Shown: positions 13,048 through 23,935 of the stretch, piece by piece
Numbering within the stretch: position 1 is the stretch's first letter
How the letters are laid out: each line of letters opens with the position of its first letter
Assembly (NCBI GenBank): GCA_949130485.1
Contig: OX422199.1
Location: forward strand, 5,884,902 to 5,948,901
Source: Agelas oroides
Lineage: Eukaryota; Porifera; Demospongiae; Agelasida; Agelasidae
Direction of reading: 5' to 3'
Length of the DNA stretch: 64,000 nucleotides
Notes under the pieces: model-generated
Databases searched by the model: none
What the model was told of the DNA's origin: nothing
Seen by the model: only the letters and a program-made list of their open reading frames with translations
Position numbers and translations under genes: made by a program

Positions 13048-16000
13048 TCAGAAAACAGTAGTAGGAGTTTCAGTGTCGGTAAGAGTTTTGGGGTCATGTA
13101 TTAGTGTGTTCATATCATTGATAAAATCCTTCAAGATTCGATACTTTCTGTTTTGAGGCTTTCCATCTACTTCTTGCGCTAATTCAGCATTTCCATCAAC
13201 TTCAGCATTTCCATCCACTACAGCATTTCCATCCACTTCCGCTCTTCCATTCACTTCAGCTTTTCCATCCACTCCATCTGCAGCTATTTCCCTAAACTGC
13301 TTCCCCAAAGCAACTAGGACCTCTTCTATCTCTTTACTGTTTTTATTTTTATTGATCAGTTGTTTTACAATTTCTGCTGTTTTATTTGTCTGATTCCACT
13401 TTAAACCAAGCTTACACAGGACTTTTATGCAAATCACAAGTGCCAACAGCAAAACTATTAGGACGACACCACCCCCAACTGAGCCAGCAATGATGCCAAT
13501 TTGTGTGGTTTCTTCATCACTTTGGGTTATGTCTGGATTAGAGAACAGAAAGGAAAATATCTCAATGGAATGGTCAGTCAACAAGAACAATCACAACAGT
13601 GCGAATACTCTTACAGTATACTGTTTGTGTATATTGGCAGTGTGTGTATGCATCTATGTTCCCACTTGCTACAGACTTTTGTGTACTCACAGCCAAACAA
13701 AACAGTGCACCATGCACTTCTCCACAAGGTGAGTGAGTGAAAGTTATAACCTTCATGCCTGAAACTATGCAGTGGGTAAAATGAGTAGTTGAACATGTAT
13801 CTAGCTATACCATACATGCTTACCATGGATTTCATCATCTGAAACAAATTGTCCAACTTCATTTCCAACCTGCAGTGCAACTTGGACTTGGAAGCGTGGA
13901 TAGGGCACCCTGGAACGGGGTACCTCCAGAAACATACTGCTTGCATTCACGAATGCTTGTTCAGATGTCATATTCCTAGATCTAGTGTTTATTTCATTTG
14001 TATATCTCATTAGCAGCCTTGTTTGGTCCAGAATGTGATAACCATCTTGTAAGTTGATCCTGAAGAACACATCACCAGCTGATGTAACTGAAACAATCAC
14101 TTGAAAGTCTCCAGCTGTAAAAGATTACACAAACTACTGTCATAACTATAATACCTACAAACTACTCAGTTAAAATAGCCCCAGAGTGGTTACTGCATGC
14201 AGTTTCAATGTTCATTGTTCAATGGTTAAGAAACAAAGAGCTAGCACAGACACTTGTCTGCTAGCCTATGTTCTTATGCATCCATCTGCTAGCTATAGTC
14301 TGGTTCCAAAGTGAATACTATAGCCAGCAGATGGATACAATACTAACTAGCAAGTTTAATTATAAGCAGGCAACTTGTTCCAAAGTGAACAATATCCAGC
14401 AGATTGTTTGCTAGAAACTCAGCTGGAAATAAAGAGACAAAATGGAGGAAATATGTCTTTGCTAGTGTCATGCCCAGACCATGTGTCCCTCCCAGTGAGA
14501 AACAGTCTGCTGAAAAAAGTCAAATTTCTTTGGGCTTATGATTGCAAGACAATTAAAGCGTGTGCTAGTCAAAAGACTTGGTTCACTTGCTTTCTCATGA
14601 GAGGGTGCATGGGGTGACTATGTCTTCATTTCCTGTTGAAGCAATTATTTAAAGCATTTAGAATAAGAGAAAATCACTCCAACATGAGTTCTCTCCTGAT
14701 AGAGAAATGTTTCAGTCGACCCCTAGCAAAGTTCAAATGGCACATGTTAAGTGGCTACCCGGTGTGTGAGTGAAGCATTCATGCAGTACCACCTGTGCAG
14801 TAGATTATAAGGACTGGTCGTTGTCAGGTCGTTGTAGCTCAGCTAGTGATAGTGATAGTGGAAGCAAAAGGCAGGAGCACTGGATTCCTGTTGACTGTAC
14901 TTTCCTTTATTCATTTACCTGATAACATCAAACACGTCTGAGCTTAGACAATTGTCTGTGATAGCTCTCATACATGTTGTGAGGTTTTGTGGTTTCTCTT
15001 CATAGTAGTTACCATTTCAGGTAACAATAAAAATGGAGTAACCACGTGCACAGACGTAGTGATATACATACACACATACATATTCATTACTATTGCTGTG
15101 GCATCAACAAACACTAAAATGAAATCACACCCAGAAAACAACTTTCCATACTGCTGGCAACGTACTCAGAACTGAGAGGGTAGTGTTGCTGAAACTTAAT
15201 GGTTGCTCTTCACTAACAATGCAGTAGGCCACACAGTCAATTCGCCCACTGTCTCTCCCCCTGAGCTGAGTGGCATTCAGCATGCTTCTAACAGTCCTCC
15301 CAGTGCTGACAGTGATGTCTGCCTGAAATCTATCATCTATGCTTTGGCTTATGTTCCTCCCATTATGCATCCATGAGATTCGTGGTGTAGGGACTCCTGT
15401 AGCCTCACAGATGAATGTGGTATTTGGTTGGCCACCTCGCACCACTGCAATCACCCTTGGCTCCGGAGGAATCACAATATGTGGCAAAACTGTAGTGTAC
15501 AGTATCAAAACACACACACACACACACAACAATTCCAACGATACCACAGATAAGGATTAATTGGTAGCACAACACTAGCTACTACACGTACCAGAAAGTA
15601 CAATGTTTCTGTGCATACATATACTAGTCTACCGCACACATTCATAGTGACACTGCCAAGGTTGTTGTAACTATAATAGCAGCGCAATGCAGGTATCATA
15701 CTCACTTCCCACCCACCCAAAATATATATATGCAAAAGATACCTTTATTGGTAAACACACCATGCACTAATACCAAAAGTACATGAGAAAATGACATACC
15801 ATACACATTCACAGTGATACTTCCAAGCTGGTTATAAACTCTATCATTAGTGCCAGATATGTTAGGATCATCTATGGTGACAGTGCATCGATAAGATGTG
15901 CTAGAATCACCCAGTTGAATGTCATTGATGGTGAGGGAAAAGTTGTCATTAAGCTGATATCGTGGCAACTCAGGTGGGGATGTTGATGTGATAATGGTCG

Positions 16001-17038
16001 AACTACCACTCATCCACCTAACACTGTAGTATTGCCTCAATTTTCCAGGCTTTACACGGCAGTTGATGGTGGCTGATAGCCCTGCTTGAAAGATATAGGA
16101 TGAAGGAATAGACAGATCTGGTTGAGGACGAGCTATAGAAGAAGATAAACAAACAAGTCATCACAATCCTAAGACATTTTGGGGGTGAGTGTGAGGACAC
16201 ATTTGTCTGCCCCAGATCTGTTTCATGTATGAAACATTAACATTTCTGTGCCCACTTCCAAGACGGTTTTGATCTAAGATAGCAGCAAAATCCCTAATTA
16301 TCACTTTCCAAATACTGGCTGTGAACAGCCCAATCGGCCTCACACATACTAGCAGAGTAGCAATGAGTATATAGTAGTGAATGACCGGCTAGATCCTTTT
16401 TGAAAGTAGCTACCACACAATTGCTATTCATACTATGTTTTACACCCACTCAATTCTATAACCATACAGCTACAGAATGGCCTTGCAGCTTAGACCTGCT
16501 AACCCTCCACTGCTTGGGAGAGCCTGGCTAGCTGCTTGTAGACTATAACTGTGAATGTTACAAAAACAATGCAGCTAATCTCATCAATGGCATCTAGTTA
16601 GGTTCAAGTAATTTTATCACTATAAAATGGAGTATGCATACAAAATGAATGTAAGTTATCATACATTTCTTCATCTCAAAATGCTTGATGACAGCTCTCC
16701 TTACCTACGAGTTTCAGTGTATTGCTGGGCCTATCACCATTGTAACTGCAAGAATAGAATCCTTCTAGGTTCTGGGTTATTTCAATTGCCACTGTTCCAG
16801 CTTGATTGCCCACAATTGTGACAGGCTGTCTGGTGAGGTCGAACCGTTCAACCCAGATCTGTGGACTGGTTACAGCAACAGAGGTAACAGGCTGCCGACA
16901 CTCAAGGAGAATTCGATTATCATCTGGGCGACCAATGTAGACCAATTGAAGTGACTGTGCAGGAACCAAGGGCGTCACTGTCACCAGTAGTAAAGTGAGG
17001 CTGCACACTGTAGCTTGCAGTTGCTGTTTCAACACCAT
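13048..17038 (-). CDS. Single-pass Ig-domain surface receptor, 5 exons
   Basis: Exons on the minus strand are 17038-16705, 16132-15800, 15489-15166, 14114-13824 and 13532-13048. All four introns are phase 1 with GT-AG ends, as is usual when one exon encodes one Ig or FN3 domain. They join to a 588-residue protein. The start is MVLKQQLQ, chosen over an ATG 30 bases upstream because a signal peptide (SLTLLLVTVTPLVPAQ) follows directly. Exon 1 also has Ig1 (LLECRQP, YSCSYNG). Exon 2 has Ig2 (INCRV, VRWMSG, YRCTVTI). Exon 3 has Ig3, I-set-like (FICEATG, ISWMHNG, DSGRIDC). Exon 4 is an FN3-like membrane-proximal domain ending FQVQVALQVGNEVGQFV. Exon 5 has one membrane helix (VVLIVLLLALVICI) and a roughly 140-residue cytoplasmic tail with six-residue VDGNAE-type repeats. 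No kinase or phosphatase domain is present. The role is probably adhesion or recognition. The family is sure; ligand and signalling are unknown. Confidence 0.88.
14281..14335. repeat. Intronic hairpin, 19-bp arms
   Basis: Arms 14281-14299 and 14317-14335 pair with one mismatch (TCCATCTGCTAGCTATAGT). The hairpin lies just upstream of exon 4 in genomic order, inside intron 3 of the Ig receptor. Related words recur at 14370-14410. Confidence 0.6.
15633..15690 (-). pseudogene. Relic of an Ig-domain exon inside intron 2
   Basis: On the minus strand this stretch reads RCYYSYNNLGSVTMNVCG. It matches the 3' end of Ig exon 2 (VYNQLGSITVNVYG) in both sequence and position relative to a GT dinucleotide. 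The nucleotide identity with 15800-15845 is clear, at roughly four bases in five. The rest of an Ig fold (first Cys, Trp) is absent, so this is most simply the surviving end of a duplicated exon. An alternative exon cannot be excluded. Confidence 0.55.
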
Positions 17039-17441
17039 TTTTCTGTATATATGGAATGAGGCAAACATGCGGTCATTAAATTAGGGTATCCCATTGTATC
17101 CCCAAATAGAAAATTATCCTAAATGAAAAAATTACCCCAAAATGAAAAATGTAGGCAAAATGGACAAACTTTATGACCCCAAATGACAAATATACCTCCA
17201 CTATGTATTCACAAGTTTTTATCTCCAACTGAAACTTGAGTGTAATCTTATCTCCAAATGTATCCCCAGAAGACACCTCCACAGAAAATCTGCAATAGAC
17301 AAAAATCCGTTATGAAATGCCAAGTACTTACATGTATATACAAGAACAAATTTCGGACCAAACAAAAAAAAAACAATCTAAATAAAACACAAAAACGACA
17401 CTAATCACCCTATAGAGTTTGCAAACACTATGGCATATAAG

Positions 17442-18777
17442 CAGTGGCGGATCTAGAAATTTAGAAAGGGGGGTTCAGTCACTGGCGCGCGAAGCGCGCC
17501 GGAAAATTTTTCGGGTTGCCACGCCCACTTTCGGTCACGCGAACGCAATAAAATATAGCTGGAAGGCGCTAGGCCGAACCGAGGGGTCTGTCACAAAAGA
17601 AATCTCGTACACTGTCGGACAGTGTTGTCTTAGTTAACTATACCCTTTAAGGGTGGTCGGAACTAACAACCGTGCGGATGCAAAAGTATGCAAAAAGCTG
17701 TTGTCATAAAACAACCTGGGCAATTATTTTGATGACCCCAATCCACTTACTGGAAGCCCCAGGTGTGCCTGCGTTCACATTGCAGCAAGGAGGCTGGATT
17801 ACTGTACACAAGAGGCGGTTCTTTCTCAAAGAGCAGCTTGGTGCGGTTTACATAACTCTGTAAAACTCGGCCTGCGTTCACTGGAATTGAACTTTAGTTT
17901 GTTTTGCGACAACCTGGGGGAGTGGACTTGACCATAACAGAACGTTTTTCGTGAAATACGCGCTGAAAAGCCAGGCATTATACGCCGCTAGCCCGTGAAA
18001 ACAGCGAAGCGCGTGCTTCCGTTTGTCTTACAATGAAAAGCGTTCTGTTATTGGATTCCTCTCGTAATAACAGCTCTGTAGACGATGTTCCAAGTCAGTA
18101 AGTTACTCCGTTCGGAAGTTTTATCAACAAATATGTCTGAATTTAGCCGCTCCACTGTTCAGCTTGTGGACAAGGTAGATTCATAAACTTGTACGTGTGT
18201 TTAGTAGTCCACACGGACGCTAAGTTGCAGCAGGCCGTGCGTTTATAAGCCTTTTTATTGCCGAGATACAATCCCCTAGCAACCGGCCGCGCGCGCGCCC
18301 CCAATTAGTTCCGACCACCCTTAACTAAATACATTTTAGTATGGCCGTTTTAAAAAATTACAACTAACTAAAAATTTTTGCTAAGCTGGGAACTATAACT
18401 AAAATATCCAAGAACATACAAGAAGAAACCTGTCGGCTGAAATCCAGAAATCCAAACTGAAAATCCAGAAATCCACTCTGAAATCCGAAATCCACGTGAA
18501 ATCCAGTGGATTTCGAAATCTCGTACGCCGAGGCGCGCCGTGGCGGACCCCTCGGGCCGAACTGAATATCTCGAAGCAACTCTAGGCCTAGTCAAACGTC
18601 TGGAGATCAGTAAGGAACTGATACGTGAGTGTGTAACTGTGCCTGGTTGTTGTTGCTGCATGCCACTGCTGCATAATCATTTGATGGAATCGTGCAGTTA
18701 TGTACGCAAAAATACATTACTAGCCGCCAAAGGGGGGTGCATTTGCACCCCCCTTACCCCCCCTAAATCCGCCACTG
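17442..18777. mobile_element. DNA transposon/MITE with CAGTGGCGGAT ends, 5-bp TSD
   Basis: The ends are inverted: CAGTGGCGGATCTAGAAA at 17442 and, on the minus strand from 18777, CAGTGGCGGATTTAGGGG. They are flanked by an exact target-site duplication ATAAG (17437-17441 and 18778-18782). There is no transposase. About half of its length is a second element inserted at 17651-18320, so the original element was about 660 bp. G-rich subterminal runs lie inside both ends. Confidence 0.82.
17651..18320. mobile_element. Nested piggyBac-like MITE at TTAA
   Basis: The inverted ends GGGTGGTCGGAACTAA (17651) and its complement TTAGTTCCGACCACCC (ending 18320) sit exactly between two TTAA tetranucleotides (17647-17650 and 18321-18324). 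TTAA duplication is the hallmark of piggyBac-type insertion. It is 670 bp long and non-coding. Because it interrupts the CAGTGGCGG element, it inserted later. Confidence 0.82.
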
Positions 18778-18782
18778 ATAAG

Positions 18783-19938
18783 TTACTTCGCATGCGTAGA
18801 TCTGGTTCAGGTGCACATGTGTGCTCGTGTGCCACATGCATGATTGTTACTTACGGCGAGGATATTATAGCCGAGTCAGTTGTCCAAGTACTGAGCTAAC
18901 TTGGAATAGCCCGCACTAGTAGAATATTTACTCGCATGTGCGATAACTATACGTTTTTCACATGCATGCACCAAAACGTAAAGTATACTTACTAGTAACT
19001 AACTTACAAAGTTGTAGGACGGTATAGGATTTTCTGACTGGTAGTCACAAAGCGTTTACTCACTGAAAGCAACCGATTGCATACCGTGGTGGGTAAGAAC
19101 CATTTCTCACTGAGGCGAGTTAAATCGACAAGCGTCTTGGGCCCTACAGGGAAGCCAGGACAGTCAAGAGTCCGGAAATGTTATTTCCGGCGCGCGCCAC
19201 AATTAAATTAAAACCCAAACAGTGAAACCAGTGCATCTTACTTGTTAGAGACTACCTACCTTAGAGTTATCTTTTTTAACAGAGAGACATGATTCAAAGC
19301 TATATAGGTAAATTACTATAGTAGCTACTCTTGTCTCATGTAGCTAGTCTGGGGAACATCGTAGTTGTGCTAGAATGTAGCTATATGCATGGGCAAGGAG
19401 AATAAGTGTGACTTTTACAAATGTCTTTTTCCCACAGGTACTTAACGAACGTGACGTAATCAATCAGTAGGTGTTGCAGAGCTAGCTATAGGCCAGCACT
19501 GCAACGGAATTTTAATGAAGGCTGTAGAGAAGGAAAAAAAAATAACTCAAGGCAACATGATATTGGTGGTTTATTTTATAGTTACATCCACCGCTGAATG
19601 CTTTCTCACTGTGATTTCTTCTTTCTCACTATTTGTATTTGAGATGCACCAGGGCTCTCTTAAACACTACTGCATTTGTAGGATGATTCATTGAGTCATG
19701 CATGCTTACTCCTTCCGGCTTCTTAAGTAAACCTCAAATGTCTGGCCTGGTGTTTGTTACAAGGAAATGGTTGACCACTAGCTAGTATCAAGTATCACAG
19801 GTATATGTTAGTCCATTGAGCAGCTGCCACATCAAAGTAAAGCCAGCTGACTACAAGTTAATGGTATTCATGGTAGTTTCTAACCGGTTGATTAGACACA
19901 TGGAATGGTTAGCCTCCATGTGGTTAGTGGTTAGTGGT
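18783..19938. other. No gene recognised
   Basis: Between two transposon copies. A small palindrome CCGGAAAT...ATTTCCGG lies at about 19171-19190. No frame has a domain signature. Confidence 0.3.
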
Positions 19939-20055
19939 TAGCCTTGTTCCCAGGCCTTTCCTGTCTCCAGTTTATGATCACTTGCAGTTTTGTACATACT
20001 ATACAGTACAAGCGATCTGAAAACTGGAGTCGGGGAAGGCCTAGGAATGAGGCTA
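19939..20055. mobile_element. Short foldback element, TAGCCTCGTTCCCAGGCC family
   Basis: A 117-bp palindrome. The left end TAGCCTTGTTCCCAGGCC (19939) mirrors the right end AGGCCTAGGAATGAGGCTA (ending 20055), and the inner CTCCAGTTT/AAACTGGAG also pair. The ends match the larger foldback copies at 41918 and 53801. The 9-bp target duplication is not clean here. Confidence 0.7.
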
Positions 20056-20498
20056 GGAGTGGTGGGAATGTGGAGTAGGTGGTAAATGAGAGTATGATGA
20101 AGTCTAATGTGAGGGTTTGTAGTGAGAGGGTGTAGAGGCTGAATCTGATAAGATGTCTTGGGTGTCAGAGGTGGCAGGGCCGGGGGAAGCACTCTGGTCA
20201 CTCAGGCAATGGCCGTACCAGTGTTATAGAAGTTTGCTGACAGTGAACTTTCAAGCCCATCCTCAGAATTGCAGCAAACAATCAGGCCTGTCCTAAAATG
20301 GGCTAGTTCACGATAATTTTTGTCTACCATGTAGCTTTCTGAGATCTGATTGACTACTGTGTACAGGTCAGGTATGGCAGCAAACTGCATGTATGCTGTA
20401 TGGCCACATTATGGCTGCAGCAATAAAATTTTGCTCCCCCCAGCCCTGTTTTCAATTTGCAGCAAGAAGATGTAGCAACTATTCACAGCAAAAACAAC

Positions 20499-20660
20499 GG
20501 TATGAAGTTCATACCAAAAGGGTATGATCTTCATCCCAACGAGTTTCATACCTATGGTATGAATTGAGCGAGTATGACTTCATACTTTCTGCGGTATGTA
20601 GTTCATACCGCGGATGTGAGAAGACGTTTGTCATACCGAAGCTGCGTGTGAAGTTCATAC
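20499..20660. repeat. Cluster of GGTATGAA/TTCATACC octamers
   Basis: About nine exact or near-exact copies of GGTATGAA or its complement occur in some 160 bp on both strands, several as back-to-back palindromes (for example GGTATGAAGTTCATACC at 20499-20515 and GCGGTATGTAGTTCATACCGC at 20592-20612). It could be a mobile-element interior or a cluster of protein-binding sites. Confidence 0.6.
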
Positions 20661-20663
20661 CAC

Positions 20664-20706
20664 CATAGATAATAGAGCATATACTTATATGCTTCTATTA
20701 TCTATG
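20664..20706. repeat. Hairpin directly after the octamer cluster
   Basis: CATAGATAATAGA (20664-20676) pairs exactly with TCTATTATCTATG (20694-20706), and the inner GCATATA/TATATGC also pair, giving a short, nearly complete stem. Confidence 0.75.
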
Positions 20707-21899
20707 ATACCACGTTGCACTATCGCAAACGGTGTTATTAGGCCAAAGGTCAAGAGAGTCGGTGGAAGAGAAATCTATTTATGCGTTTAAGAAATTTTAT
20801 ATTCTGCATGATCGCGTCGATGCGCAGCATGGCCACGGAGTAGTGATCCCCATACAGTGCCAAACCCTGCGAATATTGATCCAGCTGCGAGAGGGAAGAT
20901 GGCCTGTATAGCTAACACATGTCCATCTATGCGAATTTAAGGTAATGTCAGTTGGCCTTTGTCTACTTGGACAGGATCTTAGTCATTTCCCATGACTTGC
21001 AATTGAGGGAACACTTAATAGAAAATCTCCACCTGGCGTTTTACCAGGTGGGTGGGGCTATGGTTAAAGAAGTGCATCTTTGCCTGACGAAAGGCATTGC
21101 ATCTAGCTGTGCTACATGATAGTCTCTTTATCCTGTTGAGAAGCTAAAGATGATGTCAACTTCTACTCCGGTGCTTGATAATTTCATGCAACCTTCATCG
21201 ATAAGTCATGCATGGCGTCAGGAGCAATAGACTTGGAGCTGTCTTGTCTCAACAGCAGGCTTTGTACATGTCATCCAATTATTATGCTAGCAGAAGCACG
21301 GACAAAACTGCAGCATTGAGTGAGCATGCAGTTGTGCGGGCAAATATTTTCATGCTCAATGGCAAGCTATACAGTGATAGTTAGCTATAGTCAGGAAAAG
21401 CACATCTGCACTTTTGCTCGCTTTCCCTGATAGGTTGAATGCTGTATATAAGAGTGAGCTCGTGTAAGCCCAGACCTCAATGAGCAAGGTTTCCAGAGGG
21501 ATGTGGGGCATTCAGCCAGGATTGTAGCTAGTACCCAGTGGTTTATAAAAGGCACTGCTCTTCACACATCAGCTCAGACAGGAACAGAAGATCAATACTC
21601 ATTGAGTCATCCTACCATTCTCAGAACCAGGTTGAGGGAATCAACTATAAGGGTCATTACTGTATGGATGTGGTGCTACATATATTATATTGATAATTAT
21701 CTTATTCTTGCAAACTGCATTGTGTCATCTCCATACTTCACATGCTACTCCATCTCTCATAGTAGTAGTCATTCATGGAAACTACTTTCCGGATAGGCAG
21801 TGGTGATTACTTGGTTGAGCACATTGAGAGGACCTCCGGTAGATTTAAACAAGTGACAGGCATACAGGTCAACATACAAGTGAGCTGGTAAAAACTAAG
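20707..21899. other. No gene recognised
   Basis: Unassigned sequence. A small hairpin CCACCTGG...CCAGGTGG lies at about 21030-21053. The frame at 21503-21796 has no signature. Confidence 0.3.
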
Positions 21900-22550
21900 C
21901 AGGCCCGTAGGCAGGGGAGGGGTTCGAGGGGGTTCGCTCGAACCCCTCTTTTGGCCTCCAAAAGATTTTTCTACCGCTTAACTGTGCAATTTAAGTGCCC
22001 TACCGTTTGAAAGTGGTCCACTAGTCTCGCTGCTATTGAGAATCACCGCTGTCCAAACGACTTTGGTTGCAGCTATGCGAGTTTGTTCATGGAGGACCGC
22101 TGCGATGAAAGGACGCGCGTACTAGAATACGTGCGTAAATAAATCGCTATTTCAGGTGCTCGAGAGTTCACCAGTTGTCCTTCTAGTGATGTCACCCCAC
22201 CTGCTGTTCTGCCAACCGTAGTACCTTCTCTCATGGAAATTCCAAGTCAGCTGGTAGAGAGTCTGGCCGGCGAGACTAACATGGACAGCCAAAAATTGGA
22301 TGCAATTAATATTCCACGAGCTACTACGGCTCTGCTTCTGTCCCAAAATGGCCTCATAAGCAATCTCAGAGCATGTAATTTCTGAAATTTCCTGGGGGAG
22401 CATGCCCCCACACCCCCCCCCCCCCCCCCCCCCAACTCTTGCATGCTGTAAGAGAGATGTAATTCATTGAGTGTTCATGCACATATACATACACTGTTCG
22501 CATCAGACATCCATGTAACCCCCCTTCTAAAAATCCTGGCTACGGGCCTG
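21900..22550. mobile_element. hAT-like non-autonomous element
   Basis: The inverted ends are CAGGCCCGTAGGCAGG (21900) and, on the minus strand from 22550, CAGGCCCGTAGCCAGG. A CAGGCCCGTAG-type start and the inner GGGGGAGCATGCCCCC palindrome are features I associate with animal hAT-derived elements. I found no clear 8-bp target duplication. A run of 21 C (22413-22433) lies near the right end. No transposase frame is present. Confidence 0.65.
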
Positions 22551-22670
22551 CTATTTTACATAAGTCAATCAATCAGGCTATCATACACATAATGTTGCAA
22601 CTTAGTTAGAAGAATGTACCAAACAGTCAATATCATGTATGTTAACAAGTCTAAACTGTATATCCATAAA

Positions 22671-22842
22671 GTCACAAAAAAGTTTGCCAAACGCAAACAA
22701 GCACATGTAGGGATGAAATCCTCAAAAACCAACCAAACAAGACAGGAACGACACCACAATACTTTTACACCATCCCTACATCTTGTGCCATTTTGCCACC
22801 TGTACACAACACAAAACCCTCTACATTTGTACTTATTAGCCT
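22671..22842 (+). repeat. Dispersed repeat, single-arm copy
   Basis: Starts GTCACAAAAAAGTTT and includes ACCATCCCTACATCTTGTG. It matches 45496-45659 directly and 46165-46310 in inverted orientation. It is one arm of the large palindromic element at 45492-46310. Confidence 0.75.
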
Positions 22843-22905
22843 ACACCAACCACAAACAAACATAGTACTTCACTCCATTCAACTATCTCACAAAATAACC
22901 CATCC

Positions 22906-22951
22906 TTCACAAAGCATTACAATTAATTTTAATTTTGTAATGCTTTGTGAA
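22906..22951. repeat. Perfect 15-bp hairpin abutting (GAA)n
   Basis: TTCACAAAGCATTAC (22906-22920) and GTAATGCTTTGTGAA (22937-22951) are exact complements with a 16-base AT loop. Confidence 0.8.
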
Positions 22952-23088
22952 GAAGAAGAAGAAGAAGAAGAAGAAGAAGAAGAAGAAGAAGAAGAAGAAG
23001 AAGAAGAAGAAGAAGAAGAAGAAGAAGAAGAAGAAGAAGAAGAAGAAGAAGAAGAAGAAGAAGAAGAAGAAGAAGAAGAAGAAGAAGA
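22949..23088. repeat. (GAA)n microsatellite, about 46 units
   Basis: An uninterrupted GAA triplet run of about 140 bp. The poly-Glu, poly-Ser and poly-Phe frames through it are artefacts. Long pure GAA tracts can form triplex structures. Confidence 0.97.
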
Positions 23089-23300
23089 TTTGCACGTAGC
23101 GATGCTTTCCAGCAAATTTAACGATCCTGTTGCCCATGGGAGCACTCGATAATGTCTGATATGGCTCATGGAGGCCGTTGACTTATCTAACGCGGACATT
23201 TCGAGCGTGTCATTTGTGCACTTTGAATGTGGCCGCCATTTTTTTTAGGGGTCATCCCTACATATGGCGTACTACCGTACGCCATGATACCGTACGCCAT
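23089..23300 (+). repeat. Dispersed repeat ending in CCGCCATTTTTTTT motif
   Basis: Matches the complement of 43785-43975 at roughly 85% by eye. Shared words include CATTTCGAGCGTGTCATTTG, GTGGCCGCCATTTTTTTT and GGGTCATCCCTACATATGG. Both copies have a purine-rich microsatellite at the same end. Confidence 0.75.
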
Positions 23301-23449
23301 GATAATGCTAACAGAACCATGCAGTGTACATGCTGCTTAGAATTTAGTGCTACTTAGCTGTACAAAACTTTCAAAGAACAAGAAGGCTTTATCAAATTTG
23401 TCCTGCTTAGATTAATAAGCTAAAAGAGAACAGAAGGCTATAGCTAGGA

Positions 23450-23935
23450 GGTTCTCCCCAGGAATGGATGATAAACAGAGTTCTGTACAGCTATAGATCC
23501 TGCCCAAAATAGAACATAAAATAGAACATAAAACAGAACCAAGAATGAAGCATGTGTAAACATAACTTTGTTGCTAGTTAGGATCGAGCTCTTTCTGGTA
23601 TTAATGGTCATGAACAGAACACTGCAGCTAGGGGGCTTTCTTCCAGGAATGGAGCACGTGTAAACACAACACTGCAGCTAGGGGGCTCTCCCCCAGCAAT
23701 GAAGCATGTGTAAACACAACACTGCAGCTAGGGGGCTTTCTTCCAGGAATGGAGCATGTGTAAACACAACACTGCAGCTAGGGGGCTCTCCCCCAGCAAT
23801 GAAGCATGTGTAAACAGAACTCGGAATGCAGCATGCGCAGAACTCAGAACTCTGCAGCTAGGAAGTCACTTCCTGGAATGGAGCATGTGTAGACAGAATT
23901 CTGTAGCTAGAGGAATTTCCCCCAGGAATATGGAA
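23450..23935. repeat. 50-bp tandem repeat with alternating A/B units
   Basis: Units start AACACTGCAGCTAGGGGGCT at 23618, 23668, 23718 and 23768, exactly 50 bp apart. They alternate between a form with CTTTCTTCCAGGAATGGAGC and one with CTCTCCCCCAGCAATGAAGC, which makes a 100-bp higher-order unit. More degenerate units extend on both sides. Confidence 0.85.

Noticed and set aside
22793-23199. Frames encoding poly-Glu, poly-Ser and poly-Phe
   Set aside because: Produced by the (GAA)n microsatellite in its different frames; no gene context.
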